64,000 nt of DNA from Folioceros fuciformis (Eukaryota; Anthocerotophyta; Anthocerotopsida; Anthocerotales). Made by a program: the position numbers and the translations under genes. The stretch is taken from contig JBNGIO010005800.1 in NCBI GenBank assembly GCA_049999805.1, positions 125,031 through 189,030 of the forward strand, in the 5' to 3' direction. Numbering within the stretch: position 1 is the stretch's first letter; every line of letters starts with the position of its first letter. The notes under the pieces were generated by a model. That model worked only from the letters and a program-made list of their open reading frames with translations. It had not been told where the DNA came from and searched no databases. Positions 1-9,097 of the stretch are shown here, piece after piece.

Positions 1-478
1 TAGAGAACTTATACTAGAAAAATAGAGGTTTGAGAACTTATACCAAGCCTTCTGAGCTTGTTGTAATTTGGAAGTTTTAAAAGACAACTACAGTAACATT
101 GACTTCCCATTTGTAATAGGATCTTTGCGGTTCCTGTTCAGAAATGTGAGGAAGCTTCTATGACCTGCGAGATGGAGAGTGACTTCTAGAGAAGAGGAGC
201 AATCTCTTCGCAAGCAATGCTAGACGCACAAATCGAATGAGAGTGAATCATGAATCATCAATTTAAATCAGGAATCGTCCCAAAATAGTTCATGTGGGAC
301 TCGTCTTGAGCCGAGAAATGTCAAAGGAGCGGAAAACGACACAAGTAGACTAAGGTGCCCACCTGGAACGTACGAACTTATACCCCATGTCACAAATTGT
401 GTTTCCCTACGGAGAACTCCCAGACGGTTGCCAACAATCAGAAGAACTACAGAACCTCGAGTTCACGGTCTGGAAACC
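1..478. other. Intergenic, 3' flank of GNA1
   Basis: No gene, RNA or repeat was recognised here. It lies directly downstream of the stop codon of the minus-strand GNA1 gene, so it should contain that gene's 3' UTR and polyadenylation site. Confidence 0.5.
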
Positions 479-1439
479 CTAAAAGTAGTGCGCCATTTGG
501 ATATCTTTTCTGAAGAAACCGCACTTTTCATAGAACGAAGCGTTTTCGACGGTACAATCCAGTATCACCTGCATTGCATTGGAAAGCCACACCATCTTGT
601 CAGGCTTGAGCAACAGTCATATGTCTGAACACTATTTGCAAACCCTGCCGGCACGTACCTTGTAGCATCCTGCTTCTTTTGCTCTGATTGTCAAAGCTTG
701 CACCACCCTGCATCGGCTAGAGTTCAGTAAAGGAACTGAAGAAACCGGATTAGCCAGCGTCCCAGGGCTCAGAAAGGCGGAAAAGTGGAGAATTGAGCTA
801 TTACCTCTGCCCAAGATGCAAACCACGGGCAACTTTGTCTACGACAACATCCTCTATGTGCCCCACCTGGAGAGACAATTTCAGGACACGATGAGTATCT
901 GAAGGGCGCCAGACACGGCACAAGAAAGTCCTCGAGAGGTGGTTCACCTTGCCACAATTACGGATGAATTTCTCTTCTATCATCAGGCTCCCCGTGCCCA
1001 CCACTTTGCCTCTTCGCACATCTGTTGAAACGATCTTAGCTGAAAAGACAGACAAAGGCAGGGCTGGGCAACAACAGGGTTCGACAGGATTACATACAAC
1101 ACACCTTCAACTACAAGAACATGATGAAGCTCCCCTCGTTTCTGCAGCTGTTCCAACCGACCTGCAACAGGTCAGCACATTTCGATTTCATCTGTTCCTG
1201 CACCGCATCACGGTGATCACGAATACCCCCAAAGCACCCTTACCAACGAACTGTGATTCGGAGACGTCACCCACAACGGTGAGCTGTTCCAGCAAGTCGA
1301 AGTAACCTGAGCACAAACATAATTACGACCCAAAAGCAACAGCTCAACAGAGACAGACATGCGCAGCGAGACGCTTACCTTTGTGGAAGTCACCAGCTTC
1401 CAGCGGCCTCAATTTGTACTCTTCGGACTGAAGAGCCAT
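479..1439 (-). CDS. GNA1: Glucosamine 6-phosphate N-acetyltransferase (GNA1), 7 exons
   Basis: GNA1 transfers acetyl from acetyl-CoA to glucosamine 6-phosphate, a cytosolic step towards UDP-GlcNAc for N-glycans, GPI anchors and chitin-like polymers. I read seven exons on the minus strand: 1379-1439, 1244-1306, 1105-1161, 948-1039, 805-866, 659-707 and 479-568. All junctions are GT-AG, phases match, and the 474-nt CDS gives 157 aa; plant GNA1 is about 150 aa. Diagnostic segments follow the family in order: an N-terminal stretch starting MALQSEEYKLRPLE, then GTGSLMIEEKFIRNCGK, VGHIEDVVVDKVARG (acetyl-CoA binding GNAT core), EAGCYKVILDC, and ENASFYEKCGF near the C-terminus. Introns are 65-97 nt. 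The ATG at 1437-1439 was chosen because it gives the family's N-terminus. The gene is divergent from the PPR gene starting 388 bp away. Exon edges are inferred by eye; identity is secure. Confidence 0.93.
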
Positions 1440-1827
1440 TACTATCTGGAGAGGAGTAGATCGCAAGATGTCACTCAAGTTCCTTGATTGTTGAAGGCTA
1501 GCTCATTGTGCCTTGTGTCAAATATGTAGTGTTGCCACACGCCAGACTTAGACAGTAAAGACACGCTATGTATCTACGCAGCTGATCCAGCACCGTGACA
1601 GACCTCAACCTTGTCCTGGATTAGGACCAAGATGTATACCTTTCCAACATTCAGCTGATGATCGCATTGGTTTGACAGCTTACCCTAGGACGCGCGTGCA
1701 TCGTTTTTGCCTCGCTCTCAACTTCAATGGTTTCGCCACAGCCCCATGTCGTGAGCACGAGGATGGAGCAGCATGAGAAACATTTGGACTAGGCAGGAGA
1801 CCTAAACGGTGGATCAGGCAGTAGGAA
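1440..1827. promoter_or_regulatory. Intergenic spacer between divergent GNA1 and PPR gene 1
   Basis: This 388-bp spacer separates two divergent start codons, so it must hold both 5' UTRs and probably both promoters. I could not assign a convincing TATA box or other specific element. Confidence 0.35.
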
Positions 1828-4680
1828 ATGGCGTTCCAGCTGGAGCTCTTGCTGGGTGCGATAACTCCTGATGGGATCTTGCATGATCCCAGCATATTGG
1901 CTGTGAAGCCTAGCTCGTCTTTCGCGTATGAAGGACGTGTGTTCCGCAAGGGGCAGGAGAATGCATGCCCAGCTGCTGGGCAAAAAGGCACAGAAGTCAC
2001 CTGTAATGAAGAAATGACACAGAAAGCTCGGCAGGAGCTCTTGTGGCACCACTGGTTGTCATATCCCTCAGACTGGTGGGACAACAGGGCGGACAAGAAG
2101 AGTCCACGCCATCCCGACTTCAGGCACAAAACTTCAAAGGAGCCTCTGTGGCTCAACAACTCGTATAAACCGGCTTGGGTGGATTTGCAGCTACCCAGTT
2201 GGGATTCGGATTCGCAGCTGGCCAGAGGACCTGGTGATGATAGAGGAGACTCTTGGGTTCACATGCTGGTCAAACGATGCGAGGAAGCAGAACTCAGGGA
2301 TGCTGTAGACGCCTTGGATCTTTTGGTGCAGCGGAGATGTTCTATCACTCACACCCTCTTCTCTCGTGTGCTCAAGCGATGCATAGCTCAGAAGGATCTT
2401 GTTAGTGGCAGGCGCGTGCATTGTCTTGCTATCACAAGTGGGTGCGGGTCTAATGCATTCATGGCCAATCACATCATTGTTATGTATGCTTCTCATGGAG
2501 AATTGGAGGAGGCAGTGAAGGTTTTCTCTACGGTGACTACGCCCAGCATCCACATGTGGTCCACCATCATCTTGGCGCATGCAAGGCACGGTCAGCCAAC
2601 TCAAGCCATCAGCTTGTATCGAGAGATGAAAGAGTCAGGTGTTCAGCCAGACAATCATATTTTTGTGGCAGCTCTGAGGGCATGTGCTTCTGCTGGGGAC
2701 CTGGTTGCTGGCAAGGAGGTCCATGCTCACATCCAGGCCTGTCCTGTCGCGGCTGACATTTTCGTTGGCAACAGTCTGGTGAGTATGTACGCCAAATGTG
2801 GCAGCTTGGATGATGCTCGCGAAGTGTTTGACAGTTTGGTCACGAAGGACGTTGTGACTTGGACTTCCATGATCGCAGGTTACAGTCAGCGGGGTCTTGG
2901 CCAAGAAGCTCTAGCTCTATATGCCGATATGGAGAACGAGGGCATTACTCCAGCCAATCAAGTGACTTTTGTGTCCCTTCTTCAGGCTTGTGCCAGTATG
3001 GGGGCGCTGCAGCCTGGGAAGGAGCTTCACTCACAGATTCGTGAACGTGGCCTTGAAGGAGATGCGATGATCGCCAACTCGTTAGTGAATATGTATGCTA
3101 AATGCGGTCGGTTGCAGGAGGGTCGGAAAGTGTTTGACAGTTTGCGCAGGAAGGACGTGGTCTCATGGACTGCGATGATCGCAGGATATTCTCAGCAGGG
3201 GCTGGGTGAAGAAGCCCTGTCCCTGTATTCGAGTATGCAACAGGAGGGCATCACTCCAGCGAATCGTGTTACGTTTGTATGCCTTCTTCAGGCATGTGCT
3301 AGTGTAGGAGCCCTGCAACAAGGAAAGCAGCTTCACTTACAAATTCGTCAGGAAGGCCTTGAAGGTGATGCAGCCATTGGTAACTGCTTAGTAAACATGT
3401 ATGCTAAGTGCGGGAGCTTGGAAGATGCTCGCAGAGTGTTTGACGCTCTGCCCACAAGGGATGTGGTGTCATGGACTGCCATGATTTCAGGATATACCCA
3501 GCAGGCTCTGGGTAAAGAAGCCCTGTCGCTGTATGCAAATATGCAAAAGGAGGGCATCACGGCGGTGGATCACGTTACATTTGTGTGCCTCCTCCAAGCC
3601 TGCACGAGTGTGGGAGCCCTGCAGCAGGGGAGGGAGCTCCACTCGCAGATTCGAGAAAAAGGCTTGGAGGGTGATCCATTTATTGGCAGCTGTCTGGTGG
3701 ACATGTATGCGAAATGTGGAAGCTTGGATGAGGCCCGCAGAATATTTGACGGATTGCCCACCAGAAATTCTGTGACATGGACAGCAATGGTCAAGGGCTA
3801 TGCTGAAAACGGTGATGGTCACAGGGCAATCCGGTGTTTTGAAGACATGCTTGAGCAAGGTGCGCAACCAGTTGAGACTACTTTCATATGTCTTCTTGTG
3901 GCATGCAGTCATGCAGGCCTGGTGGCTGAGGGCAAAAGGTATTTCAAGATGATGGTAGACGAGCATGGGATTGTGCCCAAGGATTATCATTACAGCTGCA
4001 TGGTTGATCTCCTTGGGCGTGCTGGCCAACTGGACGAGGCAGAAAGCATGTTAAGGAGCACCATACTGAACGATGCTGTGAGCTGGACGGCTCTACTGAC
4101 TGCTTGCAAGATCTACGGTGATGTTGAGCGCGGGCAACGGTGCTTCGACCACCTCGTACGCTTGTCACCTGACATGGCAAGTTCATACGTGCTGTTGGGC
4201 AACATGTACGCCAACGCAGGCCGGTGGGATGATGTGGATAGGATAGAGAAGTTGAGGAAATCAGCCGGTGCCTCGAAAAAGGCAGCAAAGGCATGCATCG
4301 AAGTGAAGAACGAGGTGCATGAGTTCACAGTAGGGGAAGATAGGTCTGACATCTCCTCAAAGCTGAGGAGCGTGAACACAAGGTTGAGGGAGGAAGGAGG
4401 CCACGTCCCACGGACACACCTGGTGCTAAGAACATTGTCTGAGCAAGAGAAGGAGGATGCTTTGTGTGGACATGCAGAGAAGCTGGCCTTGGCATATGGT
4501 CTGCTGAACACGCCGGAAGGCACAACTTTGGTCGTGACGAAAAATCTGCGTATGTGTGATGACTGCCACAGCAGCACGAAGATCATGTCACACCTTGAGA
4601 AGAGAGACATCATCGTCAGAGACGCGCACCGAGTACATCGGTTCATGGATGGGTCTTGTTCCTGTGGGGACAGGCATTGA
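1828..4680 (+). CDS. PPR-DYW protein 1 with N-terminal PDF-like motif
   Basis: Single-exon ORF of 950 aa. PPR-DYW proteins bind organellar RNA through PLS-type repeats and use the DYW domain as a cytidine-deaminase-like RNA editing enzyme. Residues about 68-122 resemble the PDF motif of OSB single-strand DNA-binding proteins (WWDNR, PRHPDFRHK, then KPAWVDLQL). PPR repeats follow from about residue 175. They include four near-identical PLS modules of about 101 aa, each opening with MYAKCG. E/E+ motifs and a DYW domain close the protein. The zinc-ligand pattern is present (HAEKLA; CDDCH), but the PG box reads KKAAKACIEV, HP is replaced after VGED, and the last residues are CGDRH rather than CGDYW. 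Organelle targeting is expected for the family, but no clear transit peptide was resolved. It is convergent with PPR gene 2 and divergent from GNA1. Target RNA unknown. Confidence 0.93.
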   Translation: MAFQLELLLGAITPDGILHDPSILAVKPSSSFAYEGRVFRKGQENACPAAGQKGTEVTCNEEMTQKARQELLWHHWLSYPSDWWDNRADKKSPRHPDFRHKTSKEPLWLNNSYKPAWVDLQLPSWDSDSQLARGPGDDRGDSWVHMLVKRCEEAELRDAVDALDLLVQRRCSITHTLFSRVLKRCIAQKDLVSGRRVHCLAITSGCGSNAFMANHIIVMYASHGELEEAVKVFSTVTTPSIHMWSTIILAHARHGQPTQAISLYREMKESGVQPDNHIFVAALRACASAGDLVAGKEVHAHIQACPVAADIFVGNSLVSMYAKCGSLDDAREVFDSLVTKDVVTWTSMIAGYSQRGLGQEALALYADMENEGITPANQVTFVSLLQACASMGALQPGKELHSQIRERGLEGDAMIANSLVNMYAKCGRLQEGRKVFDSLRRKDVVSWTAMIAGYSQQGLGEEALSLYSSMQQEGITPANRVTFVCLLQACASVGALQQGKQLHLQIRQEGLEGDAAIGNCLVNMYAKCGSLEDARRVFDALPTRDVVSWTAMISGYTQQALGKEALSLYANMQKEGITAVDHVTFVCLLQACTSVGALQQGRELHSQIREKGLEGDPFIGSCLVDMYAKCGSLDEARRIFDGLPTRNSVTWTAMVKGYAENGDGHRAIRCFEDMLEQGAQPVETTFICLLVACSHAGLVAEGKRYFKMMVDEHGIVPKDYHYSCMVDLLGRAGQLDEAESMLRSTILNDAVSWTALLTACKIYGDVERGQRCFDHLVRLSPDMASSYVLLGNMYANAGRWDDVDRIEKLRKSAGASKKAAKACIEVKNEVHEFTVGEDRSDISSKLRSVNTRLREEGGHVPRTHLVLRTLSEQEKEDALCGHAEKLALAYGLLNTPEGTTLVVTKNLRMCDDCHSSTKIMSHLEKRDIIVRDAHRVHRFMDGSCSCGDRH

Positions 4681-5170
4681 TAGACGGTGAAGGCCCTCGT
4701 GTGCTCTCGGACCTACTTTCGCCCCAGGCCAAATGTGTAGACCTTACGGAACTGACACTTGACTTCTAAGCTAGATCCAAGGCTGGATGTTTCTCTTGTA
4801 TAGCTACTTACTTGGTTGTCACCTTACAATAAAGCAAGGTGACATACATCTTATCGAGATTTTGCCGATGAGAAGCCATTCAAAGCTTCGTGTGAGAACG
4901 TTGCATGATACAACAGCGAGAGCAGAATATGGTAGTACTGGGCGATGCTCTAGAAGCATGCAGGTAATAATAAATGTGAATGGCTGTGGAACTGACAATT
5001 AAGTGACAGGCCGTGGGAGGCATGTCCTCTATAATGGAACTGAGCTTGACATATCACTCCCACCACTTGCACTTGCAAGCAGAAGCTCCAGGGCATGGAC
5101 TGGTTTGAAGTCAAGCTCAGCTGGAATGAGAGATCGGTTCAGTGACAACTGGGCACTTCACACAGGTCCT
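4681..5170. other. Spacer between convergent PPR genes 1 and 2
   Basis: Contains the 3' flanks of two tail-to-tail PPR genes. No further gene or repeat was seen. Confidence 0.5.
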
Positions 5171-8100
5171 TCAATGCCCATCTCTACAGGAACAAGCTCC
5201 GTCCTTGAATAGGTGCACTCGGTGAGCATCCCTTACAACGATATCTCTGTTTTCTAGACGTGACATGATCTTTGTGCTGCTGTGGCAGTCATTGCACATA
5301 CGAAGATTTTTTGTTACTACCAAGGTCGAGCCAGCTGGCGTGTTCAGCAGTCCATATGCCAGGGCCAGTTTTTCAGCATGTCCACACAAGGCATCCTCTT
5401 TCTCTTGCTCAGACACTGCCTTCAGCACCAGATGTGTTTGTGGGACATAGCCTCCTTCCTCCTTCAACCTCGTGTTCACAGTCTTCACCTTCGATGAAAT
5501 GTCGAATCTATCTTCTCCTACGGTGAATTCATGCACCTCTTTTCTCACTTCAATGCATGCCTTCGCGGCCTTCTTCATGGCACCTGCTGACTTTCTCAAG
5601 CTTTCTATCCTGTCCACGTCATCCCACCTGCCAGCATTTGCGTATAGGTTACCCAACAGCACATAAGAACTTGCCAGATCAGGTGCTAATTCTACCAGAC
5701 GCTCGAAGCATCTGACTCCACGATCTAAGTCTCCATGGCCTTTGCAAGCACTTAGCAAAGCCGTCCAGCCCACAACATCATTGAATAATGTGCTTCGCAA
5801 CAGATCTTCGGCCTCATCCAGTTTGCCGGACCGGCCTAGGAGATCGACCATGCAACTGTGGTGATGATCCGAGGGCACAATTCCATGGTCATCAACCATC
5901 ATCCTGAAGTATCGTCGGCCCTCATCCACCAGGCCCGCATGACTGCAGGCCACAAGGAGACATATGAAAGTCGTCTCATCTGGCTGAACCCCTTGCTGAA
6001 GCATGTCTTCGAAGCACTTGATTGCCATGCGTCCATCATTATGCTCCGCGTACCCATTGAGCAGCGCAGTCCAGGTCACCAAATTTCTTGAGGGCAATCC
6101 ATCAAACACTTGATGGGCATCTTCCAAACTGCCACATTTCGCATACATGGCGACCAGGGAGCTGCCAATGCAAGCATCAGCTTCAAGCCCCCTTTTCCGA
6201 ATTTGTAAGTGGAGGTCCTTTCCCTGCTGCAGTGCCCCAACACACCCACATGCTTGAAGCAGGCACATGAAGGTAACATGGTCTGCTGGCGTGATGCCCT
6301 CCTTTTCCATGCCGGTGTACAAAGCCAGCGCTTCTCTACCCATTCCCTGCTGAGAATACCCAGAAATCATTGCAGTCCAAGTCACTACATCTCTCTTGGG
6401 CAAACTGTCAAAGACTTCACGGGCTTCGTCCACACTCCCACATTTGCAATACATATCCACCAGGCAGCTGCCGATGAATGTGTCAGACTCTAGGCCTCTC
6501 CTCCGAATTTGTGAGTGAAGCTCCTTGCCCTGCTGTAATGCTCCCGCACTGGCGCACGCTTGTAGAAGGCACACAAAAGTTACATGATCAGCTGGAGTAA
6601 TGCCCTCCTTTTGCATAGATGCATACAGAGAAAGAGCCTCTTTGCCAAGGCCTTGCTGAGAATACCCTGCGATCATGGCAGTCCAGCTCACCACATCCCT
6701 GGTAGGCAAATTGTCAAATACCTTACGAGCATCCCTCAAGCTTCCACATTTAGCATACATATTCACCAAGGAGTTGCCGATGCCTGCATCGGATTCGAGG
6801 CGTCTTTCACGGACCTGTGAGTGAATCTGCTTCCCCTGCTGGAGTGCTCCCACACTTGCACATGCCTGGAGAAGGCACACAAATGTAACATTATTTGCAG
6901 GAGTGATCCCCTCTTGTTCCATGCTTGCATACAGAGCCAAAGCTTCTCGCCCAAGTCCTTGCTGAGAATAACCAGCAATCATTGCAGTCCATGTCACCAC
7001 ATCTCTCCTGGGGAGACTGTCAAACACCTTACGGGCATCATCTAAGCTCCCGCACTTCGCAAACATGGTCACTAAGCAGTTACCAATCACTGGATTGGCT
7101 TCCAGCCCCCTTTCTCGAATCTGCGAGTGGAGCTCTTTCCCTTGTTGCAGGGCTCCCACATTGGCAAAGGCCTGAAGGAGGCACACGAAAGTAACATGAT
7201 CCGCAGGAGTGATGCCCTCGCGTCGCATACTAGCATAGAGGGCAAGGGCTTCAGGACCGAGACCTTTCTGAGCATACCCTGCTATCATGGCAGTCCAAGT
7301 CACCACATCTCTCCTGGGCAAATTGTCGAAGACTTGGCGGGCATCTTCCAAACTTCCACATTTTGCATACATGTTCACTAAGCAGTTACCAATGACTGCA
7401 TCTCCCTCAAGGCCTCGTTCACGAATCTGGGAGTGAAGCTGCTTTCCTTGCTGCAAAGCTTCAACATTTGCGCAGGCTTGAAGAAGGCAAACGAAAGTGA
7501 CATGATTAGCTGGAGTGATGCCCTCATCCTCCATATTTGCATACACCGCGAGGGCTTGTCGCCCAAGACCCTGCTGACTATATCCTGCGATCATGGCAGT
7601 CCACGTCACCACATCCTTCTTGGGCAAACTGTCGAACACCTTCCGAGCTTCATCTAAGCTGCCACATTTGGCATACATGTTCACCAGACTGTTGCCCACG
7701 AACCCATCTGCCTTGCCAGCAAGGGCCTGAATGTCAGCATGCACCTCTTTGCCAGAGACCAGGTCCTCTGCGGAGGCACACGCCTTGAGAGCTGCAACGA
7801 AGACATGGCTGTCTGCCTCGACACCGGATTCTCGCATCTGTCGATACAAGTTGATTGCCTGCGAGGGCTGTCCATGTCGGGCATGCGCCAAGATGATGGA
7901 AGACCACATGTATACGCTGGGATTGCCCACTTGACTGAACACCTGCACGGCGTCCTCCAATTTCCCATGAGAGGCGTACATGCCAATGATGTGAGTGGCC
8001 AAGAATGGGTTGGACCCGCATCCTCTTTTGAGAGCAAGAGAATGAACGCGCTTACCACAAACAAGATCCTTTTGTGCCACGCACCTCTTGAGGACACGAG

Positions 8101-8617
8101 AGATGAGATTGTCGCTAACATAAAATCCCTGCTGGACCAGCCGGTCCAACGCCTCAACAGCCTGGCTCAGCTCTGCCTCCTCGCATCGCACCAACAAGCT
8201 CTGGGCTTCTGAGCCCTGGTCACCATCACCACAAGCAGGTCCCCTGGCCAGCTGTAAATCCCGGCTGGCGAGCTGCGAGTCCACCCAAGCCGGCTTATCA
8301 GAGTTGCTGAGCCATAGGGACTCCTTGGATGTCTTGTGCCTGAAGTCAGGATGGCGGGGGCTTCGTTTCTTCTCTGGCCTGTTGTCCCACCATTCCCAAG
8401 GGTAGGAGAAGAAGTGGTGCCACAGGAGCTCCTGCCGCTCTTTCTGTGTCACTCCTTCGGTGACGGAGGTGCTCGCACAGCAAGCTGGGCGTGCATCATA
8501 CTTCCCCGATCGTCCAGTCGGACAATTTCGGGACACACATCCTGCATCCATGCAAGGGGAGTTTGGCTTTGCGGACGACATTGTGGAGCCGCAGGAGAGC
8601 ACATCCGCAAATGCCAT
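5171..8617 (-). CDS. PPR-DYW protein 2 with N-terminal PDF-like motif
   Basis: Single-exon ORF of 1148 aa and a close paralogue of the genes on either side. Residues about 61-116 carry the best-preserved PDF-like motif of the cluster (EWWDNR, SPRHPDFRHK, LWLSNSDKPAWVDSQL). The PPR tract has an N-terminal MYASHG repeat and six PLS modules of about 101 aa with MYAKCG, MFAKCG or MYCKCG signatures, two modules more than gene 1. The C-terminus has E/E+ motifs and a DYW domain with HAEKLALAYGLL and CNDCH. Its PG box is altered (KKAAKACIEV) and the terminal residues are CSCRDGH. The predicted role is site-specific organellar RNA editing; the direction of editing cannot be read from the sequence. The ATG at 8615-8617 is the first in the frame. 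The gene is head-to-head with gene 3. Confidence 0.93.
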   Translation of the reverse strand: MAFADVLSCGSTMSSAKPNSPCMDAGCVSRNCPTGRSGKYDARPACCASTSVTEGVTQKERQELLWHHFFSYPWEWWDNRPEKKRSPRHPDFRHKTSKESLWLSNSDKPAWVDSQLASRDLQLARGPACGDGDQGSEAQSLLVRCEEAELSQAVEALDRLVQQGFYVSDNLISRVLKRCVAQKDLVCGKRVHSLALKRGCGSNPFLATHIIGMYASHGKLEDAVQVFSQVGNPSVYMWSSIILAHARHGQPSQAINLYRQMRESGVEADSHVFVAALKACASAEDLVSGKEVHADIQALAGKADGFVGNSLVNMYAKCGSLDEARKVFDSLPKKDVVTWTAMIAGYSQQGLGRQALAVYANMEDEGITPANHVTFVCLLQACANVEALQQGKQLHSQIRERGLEGDAVIGNCLVNMYAKCGSLEDARQVFDNLPRRDVVTWTAMIAGYAQKGLGPEALALYASMRREGITPADHVTFVCLLQAFANVGALQQGKELHSQIRERGLEANPVIGNCLVTMFAKCGSLDDARKVFDSLPRRDVVTWTAMIAGYSQQGLGREALALYASMEQEGITPANNVTFVCLLQACASVGALQQGKQIHSQVRERRLESDAGIGNSLVNMYAKCGSLRDARKVFDNLPTRDVVSWTAMIAGYSQQGLGKEALSLYASMQKEGITPADHVTFVCLLQACASAGALQQGKELHSQIRRRGLESDTFIGSCLVDMYCKCGSVDEAREVFDSLPKRDVVTWTAMISGYSQQGMGREALALYTGMEKEGITPADHVTFMCLLQACGCVGALQQGKDLHLQIRKRGLEADACIGSSLVAMYAKCGSLEDAHQVFDGLPSRNLVTWTALLNGYAEHNDGRMAIKCFEDMLQQGVQPDETTFICLLVACSHAGLVDEGRRYFRMMVDDHGIVPSDHHHSCMVDLLGRSGKLDEAEDLLRSTLFNDVVGWTALLSACKGHGDLDRGVRCFERLVELAPDLASSYVLLGNLYANAGRWDDVDRIESLRKSAGAMKKAAKACIEVRKEVHEFTVGEDRFDISSKVKTVNTRLKEEGGYVPQTHLVLKAVSEQEKEDALCGHAEKLALAYGLLNTPAGSTLVVTKNLRMCNDCHSSTKIMSRLENRDIVVRDAHRVHLFKDGACSCRDGH

Positions 8618-9097
8618 GTCCAGCGGATGCTCCTACAGCTACTCCAGATGCGTCTACGTATGTCTGCACATTGACGTTTTGAAGACGAGCTCCTCACAAG
8701 TCATCATCCGGAAATGGATATGGCTGGGAAGCGAGCTATCGACAACCATTGTTTGGTGTCACATTTCCCGTCAGTTATTGTCTCTCTAAAACGACACTGC
8801 CGGGCTTCCAAGTTTCCACACACCTTCCTCAGGTAGAATTAGGACATGAAAAGAATCCAAAACAACGATGAACACTGACGAAGGCTGCGTCTGGTCTCCC
8901 TTGGTAGTAGCTTCTCTTTCTTATCAACCTGTTTGTTGTGGCTTCAAAAGTGGACAATGCGTCTGGAAGAGAGGCTTACAGATCTTGGTGGAATAGGCGC
9001 GTGGATTGTGCATCCGTCGCCTGCAAGCCTGAAGCGCCGTAACGCCCAGGACCAGCAGCTCACATTCGTGATGAAGTGAAGACCCAGCAAGGGAACC
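8618..9097. promoter_or_regulatory. Candidate bidirectional promoter between PPR genes 2 and 3
   Basis: 480 bp separate the start codons of two head-to-head paralogues, so both promoters must lie here. No core element could be assigned with confidence. Confidence 0.35.

Noticed and set aside
949-1305. 118-codon plus-strand open frame
   Set aside because: It is antisense to well-supported GNA1 exons and has no recognisable features.
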